From Bigelowiella natans CCMP2755 (lineage: Eukaryota > Cercozoa > Chlorarachniophyceae), in contig ADNK01000785.1 in assembly GCA_000320545.1 (NCBI GenBank), positions 1 through 64,000 of the forward strand: a stretch of 64,000 nt of DNA, written 5' to 3'. Position numbers and translations under genes: made by a program. The notes beneath the pieces are model-generated. The model did not search any database. It had not been told where the DNA came from and saw only the letters and a program-made list of their open reading frames with translations. Positions 36,858-53,860 of this stretch are shown piece after piece. Each line of letters starts with the position of its first letter. Position 1 is the first letter of the stretch.

Positions 36858-39381
36858 GCAGTCCCCAGCAGATGGACCAGACGTTCTATCATTCCACGCC
36901 CCAGCTCGGAGGCTTGCCATTCACATCATATGTGTGCTGCTGAGGCAGGTTCCCCTTCACAGCCAGCCAATGCGCTCGTTGCACGTCATGCAAAGCGCAT
37001 ATGAGAACCGTTCTCAAGCCTCCCCTCCCCTCAAGACAACTTCAAAGGAGGCGCTACCAGGTGGTGTTTCTGGGTTTAGAGGTGGAGACAAAGTGGAGGT
37101 GTGGTCGGAGTTTGCTGCCGCTTGGCTGCCAGCGGAAGTCGTTGACGATGATGACGGAAAGCAGCACGCGGACCACCCGAGTAAGGAGAAAAAGCTTCTA
37201 CTTCTGTTCGACGACAACACGGTCAGATGGCAGCAGTGTGTGAACCGGGAGGGCAACTGGCTCATCAGGAAAGCACCTCCAGCACATCCCTCCACAACCA
37301 CCACCAACAACAACCTAACCCCCTTCTTTGCTGAAGCTGTCACGCCGATGCTCAAGTCTATTGCAGGAATGATCCACATCACAGCCAAGCTCTGGGTGAG
37401 GAATGGGAGTGCTATGGACAACCAGGCCCTTAACTACCGCCTCGGCACAAGGTGTGGGATGTATATGGAGGATCTCCTTGGCTTTCAGCTCGCTACCTGT
37501 GTGCTCGGTCCGAACGCCTCCCTCGCACTCTTGGCGCACTACTGCAAGCTCTACGCCTTTTTCAATCTCTCGCCGTTGAATATGACATATCCGAAAAGCG
37601 TTGTCGGGGAGGACTACGCGTTTGAGGACTATGAGAGCTTTGAAGACGAGGAGGAGCTCCGTGGCGTGGTCGAAACGAAGGCCCGTAAGTCCTGGGGATC
37701 CAAGCTTCGTGACGTAGTTTTCGGCTACTTGCTGTGCATATCTCACGCGCTTACGGAGCGACGCATCGTTGGATCGATAGACCATAAAGATACACTACAG
37801 CGCGAAATCGTGCATCAGCTCGTGAGCCGCCCGCAACCACACTCAAAGATTATGGACGTCATTGACCAGGACGCCAGGGAGAAGAACAAAGGCGACATCG
37901 AGACTGTGCTCCAGGAGGTGGCTTTCCTCATCGCCAACAACTCTGCTCAGCATTCGGGTAAGTGGGAGGTGAAAGCCGAGGCGGCGCAGCGGCTGTTCAA
38001 CCCGTTCTATCTGATGTATCAGACCGAAGATCGCCAAGAAGCGGAGGTACGGTTTCGTGAGATCTCGGAGAGAGCACACCGAAGGAAAAAAAAGGAGGCG
38101 GCGGCGGCGGCGGCAGCGGCACAAGGTGGTGGTTGTACTACTACTACTACTACTACAACGCCACCTCCTCCTCCTTATCCTCCGATCGTAGACTACCCTC
38201 CTCTACGTCCTTCATTCCAGGGCCTTTACTCAATGTATTCCTCTCCTCTTCTCGGAAGGATTCTCTTCTTAACCCTATTCGCTGCCTACAAAAGCGGCCT
38301 TTCACCGAAAAAGGGCGGTGCGGGGGACAACGATGGGGCTGCTGCGGGATTAGCGAACGAGCAGGGCAATGAGGAAGAGGAGAAGGAGGGGCTGGGTGAC
38401 TCCGGACTTACGATCGCCCTGCACATCATCTCAATAGCACTACAGGATATCAAGAATGGCAACCTGAAAAAAGACAATCACGGTGACGAAATTGTCAAAG
38501 GATGGTTCAAAAATATGACTGCGGAACGGCTAGCAACGGACGGGAGCCGCCTCTCCACTCTAAAGCTTCTCAACGAAATGAGGCAGCTCGACCCCACAAA
38601 GGCGCCCTTCGTAAAAGAAGCGTCCAGCATGATCCGATGGATCATTGACACATGTCGAAAACTCGATGATTCTGGTGCAACACATAGCATCGTTGGGGGA
38701 ACAGACAGTGAAGATGGTAAAGAGGGAGAAGGAAAGTCATCAAAGGCGAGCAAGAAGAAGCTGTCGAAGAGGGAACGACGCCTGGCTGCTGCCAAGGCCA
38801 GAAAGGCAAAGATCATGAAGAAGATGGCTAAGGAGAGAGAGAAATTCGCCAAGGAGAATAAAGATGCAATACAGAAAGATAAAGTCAAGCAAGCGAACGC
38901 AAAGAAAGACGGGCTGGCAGGATTGTCCTGCATCGTATGTCGTACTGACAACTCAGCTGAACCACTAGGCCTTGTGGCGCATGTTCAACGATCCAACATA
39001 ATGGGTCTTTCGTACACGCAAAAAGAATATCTCTCTGGAGGAGGAGGAAGAGGCTGCAGTAATGAGAGATGTGCTGATGGAAGGGATGCGGGTTTGGTTA
39101 CGAGGTGCTGCGGTCATGCAATGCACTTCATGTGCCGGGACACCTACTACGCAACCCTTGTTAATCGTCAGATCAACGAGAGCTACTACCCGGGGCGTGG
39201 GGCCATTAACCTCAGCAAAAACCAGTTTGTGTGTCCGCTGTGCGAAGCTCCGGCGAACGAACTCATCCCGATAATATCCACAGAAGACGGGGAGGAGACG
39301 CAGGATGATGATGATAGGAAGTTATCGTCAAAATCAGCTTCCAAGACTCTTCTCACTCAAGATCTATACACTGTGGATAAT

Positions 39382-39412
<31 letters not shown>

Positions 39413-40743
39413 CAACAGATATTAAAAGCGAGCATCAATTCCCACATCATCCGTGCAGGAGCAGCGTTGTCCTCCCCAAGATCGACTGTTTCCTGTACAC
39501 TGTGCGATCCGTTGATATGGCGTATAGGAGGAGGAGGAGGAGGAGGGAGAGGTCTTCTGGATTTCCTTCTTCTTCTTCTTCTTCTCCAGCCACGGCTTCC
39601 TCTTCTTCTTCTCCTCCTCCTCCTCCTTCTCCTTCTTCATCATCGTCTTTATCACGCCACCACGCCAAGCTAACGAAAATGCTCAAACCGAGAGAAACTA
39701 TGGGTCAGTATCATCAGCATCAGCATCAGCAGCAGCAGCAGCAGCATTGCGTTAATACAAATACCCTATCATCATCCCAAACTAATCTTTCCAATCGTCT
39801 ATTCGCCTGTTGCATGTTACCAGTTGTTCTTTCTCACTGGATTGCTAATGTATATATCTTTATATTTGGTGGTGTGTGTTACTTACGTAGGACTATCTTG
39901 CATGATGGCTCAGTTGGCTCGAGAAACATTCCTCACCAACAACGATGATAACCAAGGTGCTAGCAGCAGCAGCGGGAAAAAGGAAAACTTGCAAGAACCA
40001 GATACAGCAGCAGCGCTACTGGAAGCATTCGAGGCATTCTGCAACTCAGACCCAAGCTCAACGTCAACGTCGTCGTCGTCGTCACCGCTGCCCCTGGACA
40101 TCGATTGCTTACGTGCCGTTGCGCTCGCTGGAATGCGGTGCTTCTCAACGATGAAGAAACAGAGTGGCGGGGGGGGCGTCAAGAAGAGCAGCAGCAGCAT
40201 CCTCCGCGACGAGAGATATCTCAGAATCAAGAGGACTGCCTATGCTATACGGAGTGTGCAAGCGTTGATACATTCTCTTGGCCCAAAACACAAGATGACG
40301 ACGGTGAGGATGAGAGGAGATGCAGCATCATCTTTATCATCATCAACAACATCAACAACGCCGTCGTATAGCACTCCATCACCTGGGATGATGCAGAAAT
40401 TGATAGATCTACTGGTATCGTTTGACGGCGGCCTTGTGAATGGCTCATACTTCTTTCCTCAATTGCTCAACGAACACATGTTACCATTCCTACGGCAACT
40501 TGCAATTCTTGAGCATTGTCTCACCTACCTAGAAGAGCAAAGCACTAGACAGAGCAGTGGAGATAGGAGTAGTAGTAGTAACAGTAGTAGTGGTATTATT
40601 AATAATAATAATAATAATGATAATAGTAGCAGCAGTAGTATAACAAAGGACGAGTTACAACAGGAAGTGGAGCAGCTGGTGAAGGACCAATTCCTCGCAA
40701 CGAGCAACTGTACATCTCCCATTCAAATGCTGGCAGCAGAGGA

Positions 40744-40804
<61 letters not shown>

Positions 40805-42197
40805 CTCTCATCTATCGTACAAACTAAGATGCTGCCCTGGCTGCATTTACTGAGAAAAAGAAGGGAAGCAGCAAAGAAGACAACAAAACTACCACTGCCA
40901 AAGGTTCCCTTCATCCGTGATATGGCCTCTCCGCAGCTTATTGAGTTGCCCAACAACTATAGTGAGCTCTTTATGGCTCTTAGCGACGGAGGCCTCTCCC
41001 TTCGATGGGGGTCAAAGCATCATCGCCAGGGAAATGACGACGACGAAAAGAAGAACAAGAACAAGAACAAAACAACCAAGACATCATCACTATCCAGCTC
41101 CTTTGGGGGTGAGGGGGGTGCGGCAGCCGCAGCAGCTATGGAAGTTGATGGTGACGATGACGACGATGATGAAGGTATGAGAGACGGTGTAGAAGCAGCA
41201 GCAAACGGAGAAAAGAAAGACGACGATGATGATGATGATGAGGGTAAATCAAGTCAACAACGCCCCAAATCGGCTGCTGTCCCGAAGAACCCTGCGGTTT
41301 GTCTTCTTACGGTAATAAAACCAATAGACATAATCAACAGCACCAACAGCAACATTATAATTACTATAATTATTATCATTATCATTTGTTATTCTTGCCA
41401 TCATCATCATCACAAATGTTGTACTTGTGTCTACTATCCCTACTACTATCATCCACGTGAACAACCTAGGGTAAAATCCTTGCTGCTCACTGGGGTCGAG
41501 AAGGCAATTGGAAATCGATCAGAGCTCATACCAAGGTGAGTGATATGAGAGAGCGGGGGAGAGAAAAGAGAATAGCAAGAGGATAATGATCTCAATCTCG
41601 ATGTGTGTGTGTGTGTTGACATTGCACTATCATTCATCTTTCTTCCTTCCCCTACACCCCTCTCAAAACACGAAGGCTATATCCCCCAACGCTGGAGTGT
41701 TCCTTCTGCTAAGAAGCACACGAATATTGCTAGTAAGCAACGGCCTGCTCTCTTATTACGGGTAGTAGTTGAAGTAAATTGTACTACTAGTAGTGAAAGA
41801 TCAGAGAGTATTAATACATTGAGAAATATGCTTCAAAATCGTAATTATTCACAAGGAAAATACTGCACCCCCCCCCCCCCCTTCCCTTAGTTCTCCGTAC
41901 GTAGACTCCCATGGCGAGATGGATATCGAGCTGGCTAGAGGACACATGCTTTATCTTGACCCTGTGAGTAGAAGTATTAGTACTAGCAGTAGTAGTAAAT
42001 CGAGCACATCTGTTGAAGAAAAACATAAATACTAGTAATAATAATAAAGAAGACTATTCCCCAGCGAGCAAGTAAGTTTGTAGTGAGAGAAGCAGCATTC
42101 GTCAAATCAATCATTATGATACAGCCGAATACATCTTCAGCTCGTGACAAACATCAACATCCTCACCATGCTCTTCTTCCCAATTGATATATATATA

Positions 42198-42244
<47 letters not shown>

Positions 42245-42642
42245 ACCAATTATCAATAATATTCCAGGAACGTGTTCAAGCACTTGTTGACCTCGTTCGG
42301 GAGCAGAGAGTGGCGGATGCGGTCGCCAGGGACAAAATGGATCAGGCCAGACGGTGATAGTACTTGTACTACTAGTAGCAGTGAGAAGAAGGAGGGCTGA
42401 AGGAAGAAAGAGAGAGAGACAGCGCGCGAGAGAGATGGGTGGTGTCAAATCGCTTGTTCCAAGCGTGCCTTCTACATGATCACTACTCTATTCACTCAGC
42501 GTTTTTTGCAGAAATGATAGCAATGATAATAATATTGATGATGATGATACTTGGGTAGTAAAGATTTTTAATACGTCGTTAAATATACTTTTTTGTTGTT
42601 TGTTCGTTTGTCAGGAGAGCTAATGGGGTGAGGAACTTCTAA
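33059..42642 (+). CDS. UBR1: UBR1/UBR2-type N-recognin E3 ubiquitin ligase
   Basis: It should bind destabilising N-terminal residues and ubiquitinate the protein (N-degron pathway). The UBR box is split over four exons (33690-33733, 33809-33850, 33963-34032, 34130-34165): YQCRTCGVDDTCIQ, CMACFKESDHTGHE, GGGGCCDCGDPSSW, ACSKHNG. Exon 34498-36704 holds a ClpS-like N-domain (YVVFLNDDSYHSFAHVINTL) and the helical core. The exon from 36862 to roughly 39.3-39.9 kb holds the RING-H2 (CIVC near 38930, CGHAMHFMC, CPLC near 39232). Exons at 39891-41311, 41470-41535, 41678-41761, 41891-41963 and 42268-42353 give the C-terminal UBR-leader-like region (SPYVDSHGEMDIELARGHML). The stop is TAA at 42640-42642; TGA at 42355 is the alternative if the last intron is not spliced. 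Two extra reader-like modules and long Ser/Asp runs are inserted. The N-terminal start is not found. Confidence 0.9.
36820..36861 (+). repeat. Poly(C)-(CT)n tract forming a splice acceptor
   Basis: A C run followed by about 15 CT units ends in TACGCAG directly before the UBR exon at 36862. The microsatellite is the whole polypyrimidine tract of this intron. Confidence 0.85.
42188..42242. repeat. (TA)n microsatellite in the last UBR introns
   Basis: About 54 bases of TA repeat, interrupted once, lie 25 bases upstream of the acceptor at 42267. Confidence 0.9.
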
Positions 42643-43473
42643 GCAACAGCAGATGACTGCACACATTGTTGTGATACCATCTCAGAGTTGTAGGAGGGGG
42701 ATGAGGAGGAAGAGGAGGGGATTATTTCAGATCAATGGAGATAATATGTACATTCCAGTTGTGCTGGATGCATAATCAAATATATCTGGCGTCACTTGGA
42801 TACCTCGAAGTGGAGCGATGTTACTCTCTTAGCTATATCAATATGAGGGGGCTTGCTAGTTTGCATAGCTACATTTGGATGACCATTGAAAAGATTTATG
42901 ATCATATCATTGCATTCGTTTCATATAGCTACGCATAGCATGTAGCTTTGCATGGCCTACATATGAGAATGATCATAGAAAAAAATTAACATATTCATTA
43001 CATCCATCCCATGGAATGTAAGTCTGCTACTAGTAGTGCCTACACCTAGCGCCTATGTTGTTTTTGTTTGTTTCTGCTACTCTCTAGCTAGCATGTCTAA
43101 ATGTAAATCTAGAGCATGCATGCAAAGCGCTAAGCTAGTAAGCTAAGGCGATGCTACATGTGATTGAGACGGATGTACGTAATGAGGTGGCTAACTAGCT
43201 AAATGTCTTCAATAGTTATGTATAAATAGCTTTGCACAGCTACACTTGCTACATAATGATGCCATCGAAAAGATTTCATCGCTTCATTACATCCGTCTCA
43301 CAAATAGCGCGCGTGCAACGATGTTGGTGTCCAGCAGCTATTATCACGCTTTTAAGTATTATAACGACGTTCCAACTTATTATCAAATTATCACTGTATA
43401 TAGGATACACAAAGCCAGTTTGCTTTGACCAAGGTAATAATGCTATCGCCATGCCTTGCTAGCTTGTATCGTG
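42643..43473. other. Convergent spacer between UBR and phospho-lyase genes
   Basis: The stretch from about 42930 to 43220 is rich in CTAG, TAGCTA and GCATGC words, like the other convergent spacers. No coding segment was found. Confidence 0.65.
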
Positions 43474-48829
<5,356 letters not shown>

Positions 48830-48998
48830 TGATGGTACGTGTATCCCGCCTCGGATGTGAAGACACCACAGCAAGGGAAATCGGCGCGACGGAGAACAGA
48901 AAGGATTGTTGTTGTTATTGTTGTTAGATAATGATCTCCCTGGAGAAACAAACACTGGTAATATCGTGCATAAAAAAAGGATTTAACATCGTCTGACG
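48830..48998. promoter_or_regulatory. Putative bidirectional promoter
   Basis: Only 169 bp separate the proposed start codons of the phospho-lyase (-) and the unrecognised gene (+). Any promoters and 5' UTRs must overlap or sit very close together. The interval includes a (TTG)n-like stretch near 48908-48927. No TATA box is evident to me. The assignment depends on both start codons being right. Confidence 0.5.
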
Positions 48999-50574
48999 AT
49001 GGCACAGTTGTCGCAGATGGCAGATCCAGCGGATTTTCTTCAACATCGATTCAGAGTCGAGAGTAAACGAAAGAACCGAGGGGATTTTGTAAGAATCTGC
49101 ACTATATATGTTTGACGCACTCCAAAAAAGGATTTTCTCATACATCTGCAATGGCTGCTCGAACGGCCCGAACCTCCATAGGGTACCTGCCCTCTTTCTT
49201 TCTTATCATAAGAAAGCTTGTTGATGGGAAGTTCTAACTGTTCATTACAACTTACAAACACAGAGAATTAACCGCGGGAGTGCTTGTTTTCTTCTGTGCC
49301 GTCGTATTGCTAAGCACACAAGGATGGAGAATGTCCAGCGATGTTGGTCTTAGCGTTGTCGCTCGGTACTGTTGATGAAATGCATACAAGGAGTGACATA
49401 TTGCTGATTGAAAGGAGCTATATTTAGAACGGCGACGGTCAGTAATCTCGGCAGCAAGAATAGATGTGGATACACTGAGAGCAGGAGCTCTCGTGTGGGG
49501 AATCTTTTACGGAGAAGGGTTCTTTACTACCACCTCCACACGCACACATAACCTGATACATTCTCCACCACCATCTCCATTTCATGTGAATCATATAGCC
49601 TAACTTGTTGTCTTAGGGCCGATTGCTCATACCTGGCCAGGATGGCATTGAAGATCAGGGTGAGCGTGTCCAGATTTTAAATAATGATGTAATCAGCCAA
49701 CAAGCATAATGCTTCGATCTAGGTACCTTTTCCCCCTTTATGAAGCCATTGTCACGTGAAGAAACCGGAAAGTTTGGAAGCGTTAAGGTTCGATATCGCC
49801 GCGCAACTATTACCGAGCGAGATTATTGATTGGAGCAACAGCATCGGTAGTTTACGAGTATTCTTTGTTCGTTCATTAGAACATGGTACAGAACCTCCGC
49901 TATCGAGCTGCACCTTGGATGGAGGTCAACATTGAAGAAGAAGAAGAAGATGTGTTAATCCCTTTTGATTAACATAATACTGAATTTTTCATTTTGATGC
50001 GGTTTGTTATTACTTCAATTCTCCTACCCCTCCCTCAGCGTGCTGAAATGATTGATATTCTTCTCCGAAGCGGTAAGTTATGATTACAAATCAGAAAGAG
50101 ATACTTTTGTTCAAACTCGAATAGCTCCCCGAGCTGCCAGTTTAAAAAGTGCAAGAAGTAATCCTCCTTACGTTCTAATACAGGCGTCTCCCCAGAAGCC
50201 ATCACAGAGGATGCTGGTGTGACCAGTATGGAGCAAGGGTGCTGAAACAATACACAGTAGTCAGCAAGATGATACTGTACAGCTACGTAGAATATGCGAA
50301 CGTGATGTGGAAAAACGAATGTATTCTCTACACTCCGCCAACGTCCTCTCATGAATGATGAACCACACGATGTGGTACCTTTGTAGACGGGATATTGGAC
50401 ACCACCACCACCCATATTGGCAATTTTGTAGAATGAAAATCAACAATCCGCTCACGCCATAATTATCGTCGTCTTTGCCATCCTTCATATCTCAGTAACT
50501 GGAGGGTTGCTTTGGAGGTGATGAATAGCCTCAAGTCACTAGGGTAGTGAATTTACATATATGTATATATGACA

Positions 50575-50612
<38 letters not shown>

Positions 50613-51254
50613 GTGTGTGTGTAGAGCCCCCTGCCAAATACTGTAATTTCCCCACTAAAATTGAATCATCGTCATTATAATCATCATACTCTTCCAAGAT
50701 TATCCTCATCCAACGTAACCACCACCACCCATCAGAACGGTGAATAAACCAGAAGAACGCGTCTAGTTGTTTGACTGAAAAATCATGATGTTCATGGCAG
50801 ATCCGAAGATGAAGTCCTCAAATACTACGCGGGCGATGAAGAGAATGCTGAGGCGAGTTGGCTTGTCGCATGGCTTAGAAATAGAAATATGATGATGATG
50901 ATACTAGTTAGGATAATGATAAAATAATTTACGATTTAGGTTGCATTTGGCCTCAGATATATTCCGAAGGTAAGGAGAATAATAACACGTGCTAAAATTC
51001 GTGTTATTTGCTATCGTTTATCAATAGCTGCTTATATAAATATACCATAATGAACAAATGTAGGACCTCCGTGTTGAAGCAGCGAAATACGCCATGGAGA
51101 AGAATATGGACTCAATCGGTAATACTACTACTACTACTAGTAGTAATAGTAGTAGTAGTTATCGTAGCGAGGAGGAGCATGATAGAAGAGGACATTCACG
51201 ATGACATATCATCATCAACAACAACAAAACTTGTGCAGAGGAAAAAAGAAAGAA

Positions 51255-51299
<45 letters not shown>

Positions 51300-51698
51300 T
51301 TAACTACATAGGCCCTTTCGCAGCAGAGTATCAGCATGAGAGGGCCGTCTCCTCCCCCTCCTCTTAAGTTGATCAATAATCACCATTTTTTATTTATCAG
51401 AGAGCGAGTCTTTGTCCCGGAACATCGTAGACTATAATCGCATAAAATCTCGCGTGGGGGAGAACGCGCTGAAAGGGTGTTACACGCACAACTTCTGCCG
51501 CTGCTGCTTGTAATTTGATGAGATCGCAAACTAAGCCATTGCTCACTGGGATGGTTTTACGATTATTGCCAGCTTCGAATACACGCCTGCAGACTGCGTA
51601 GCTCTCAGGTGATGGATGCAACAGAGAGTGAGATTGATATGGCCCTCAATGCCTATCATGTGTTCCTACGTGATATATGTATGCGAAAATTTGCACGC

Positions 51699-51734
<36 letters not shown>

Positions 51735-51970
51735 GTACGTCGAAAATGTATCGGATGATACATGTTAATTTATTGCATATCCTCCCTCCACCTCCTCCTC
51801 CCCCTTAAAATAATATAGATTATACATCCAAGCTGCAGAAGACTATGATCAGAACAATGTCGCAGGAACGATCTCAAAGGCGAGAGAAACTGGTAAATAA
51901 TCATGGTGATAAAATATGTATGTGTGTGTGTGTGTGTGTTGAGCATATCTACATATTGGATAAACACGCA

Positions 51971-52007
<37 letters not shown>

Positions 52008-52171
52008 GATATGTCATGTAATTAGGCTGCTCTGCCACAGCTATGAAGCATCTGGACGAGGTATAGAAGCGGAAATTAGACGGAAATGCGAATTATAGCG
52101 TTTGTGTTGTGATCTTGTGACAAAATAAAATACTATTGCCTGTATTCTCTTCTTCTCCCCCCCTTTCTCTT

Positions 52172-52208
<37 letters not shown>

Positions 52209-52324
52209 ATATTCTCTTTCCTCAGTTGGAAGCTCTGGATTTTGCGTCGCGAAGACAGATCATTTTCAAGTTTAAAGCTGATACAGAGGAATTCGATAAA
52301 GCCTTGACCTTGGATGCTTTTTAG
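48999..52324 (+). CDS. Unrecognised helical protein with N-terminal membrane segment
   Basis: A first exon at 48999-49062 reads MAQLSQMADPADFLQHRFRV. The next (from about 49266) encodes a hydrophobic helix, LTAGVLVFFCAVVLLST. Further well-bounded coding exons read RADCSYLARMALKIR, KPESLEALRFDIAAQLLPSE, RAEMIDILLRS, EAITEDAGVTSMEQG, DEVLKYYAGDEENAEASWL, VAFGLRYIPK, DLRVEAAKYAMEKNMDSI and SLSRNIVDYNRIKSRVGENA. The last exon, about 52226-52324, ends KADTEEFDKALTLDAF then TAG. The protein is mostly charged amphipathic helix after one membrane helix. Several joins (near 49850, 51500 and 51700) do not keep phase in my model, so some boundaries are wrong. I recognise no family. It is divergent from the phospho-lyase gene. 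Confidence 0.6.
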
Positions 52325-53495
52325 ATAACACCCCAACAAAGGAGGTATATTGAGAACCGAGGTAACTACACTATAACCTTTGCAGGGCGACAAAGTGTCG
52401 AAAATTCACCCACACCCTCTTGCCAAAAAGTGTTGAATTATATTCCGTCTCTACGCGCTACATGTAGTGATATGAGTAACGGTAGGATCTGATGATAATG
52501 GTGATGATGATGACGATCATGATGATGATGATGATGATGATAGTCACATTCATCAACATTGGTATCTACAGTGTAGTAGACGCGTAGAGTTGCCACACAT
52601 CTAAGTTGGATTTAATCATTGCATGTCAAAATGTGACATGACTAGATCACAAAGTTGAAAAGCGAACAATGTGCTGTGCGACCTGCTAGCAGCCGCAACA
52701 TTTTGTGCTCTGATGCGTGTGTGCAAATGGCGTTAGAGCGCCACAATCTAGATGTAGTCCTCTGTCTAGCTACACTGGTACGTTTGATTTGTTTCAGTTG
52801 TCATCCTAATCTAGCTGATGTAGCCATGCAAAACTGCGGCTAAACGCAACTGCGCTTGAATGCACTGCGCAATTGCGAGCATGTGCACGCTCACCACTGC
52901 GATGCATCATCCTGCACGTCCATTGGCACAATATTGGAGGGCTGGGTGCGGTGCGATGTGCGCGCAGTGAGCAAAAGCTAGCAAACGAGCAGGTAGCGGT
53001 GTTCAGATTGAACTGGGATGTCATCATGCGAGGGTTGACCGCCCTCTGACAAGTGTCAAGCTTGTCATCAGTCACACGTGATTGCATTGGGTTTCTAGGC
53101 CGCGACAAGGCTAGTCCTTGTCGTGCGACATGCGTGTGCATTCCTTGTCGCGGCAGGCTGAAGCGTCACGGCAATGCTTGTCGCACCTGTGCCGCTTCAC
53201 CTGCTGCTACGTGCACAGTTAATTTGCTAATTTCCTCGGTTCATGCTCGCTTACGTGTTGACTACATGCATGTCAAACTTGCGCGAACATGGGAGCATCA
53301 ACACGCCTCCCAAATTGGCAAATTGACTGACGCGCATGCACGCATGCACGTTTCCACAACGAGCAAACCGATGCATCATGCTGCGCATGCGATGCCTCTT
53401 CAATCAAGCAGGCCACCACATGCGTTGCCGCCATTGGAAGCTTGCACTCACTCGTGGTCGAGCTGCAGGCTTGAATGCATGCAAGCTTGAATGCA
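52325..53495. other. 3' spacer and left flank of the Ty3 element
   Basis: Contains (GAT)n near 52506-52542, CTAG words at 52640-52815, and from about 52850 a CpG-containing stretch with recurring GCATGC, TTGTCG and TGCAC words, including a doubled GCTTGAATGCATG just before the LTR. No coding segment was found. Confidence 0.5.
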
Positions 53496-53821
53496 TGTAG
53501 CGCGTACCACTACGCGGGCACAAGTCACGTGCGACAACAAAGGGGTTGTCGCGGATATAGAATATAGATAACGTAGATATTAATACAGCATAGGCACGTG
53601 GGTTCCGGCGGGACTCATGGCAGCACACCGGAAGTGTGCTGCCCCACGTGCGGCGGCATTCGCGAAAGCTTCGCGAATGATTACGCAGTGCACGATTTAA
53701 TAAAAATATAATCTTTAATAAAAATAAACACAACTCTTCAAAAGGAAGCAAACGTGCCTTTCCCCCCCCCTGCCTACTTGTGCACGTAGCGCCTCGGCCT
53801 GTGAACACCTTACGCGCAACA
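53496..53821 (+). repeat. 5' LTR of the Ty3/gypsy element
   Basis: Begins TGTAGCGCG and ends GCGCAACA, giving TG...CA termini. It contains AATAAAAA motifs near 53698 and 53716 that could serve polyadenylation, and several perfect hairpins (see findings). Confidence 0.93.
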
Positions 53822-53860
53822 ACCTTTGGCTTCCACACACGGGAAACGATTTGACTAACA

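Noticed and set aside
51397-51621. Minus-strand open frame opposite the unknown plus-strand gene
   Set aside because: The plus-strand exons on both sides have coding character and splice signals; the minus frame has none.
53404-53838. Open frames on the minus strand in both LTR regions (also 58839-59258)
   Set aside because: The frames are the same because the LTRs are the same; they have no start context or family match.
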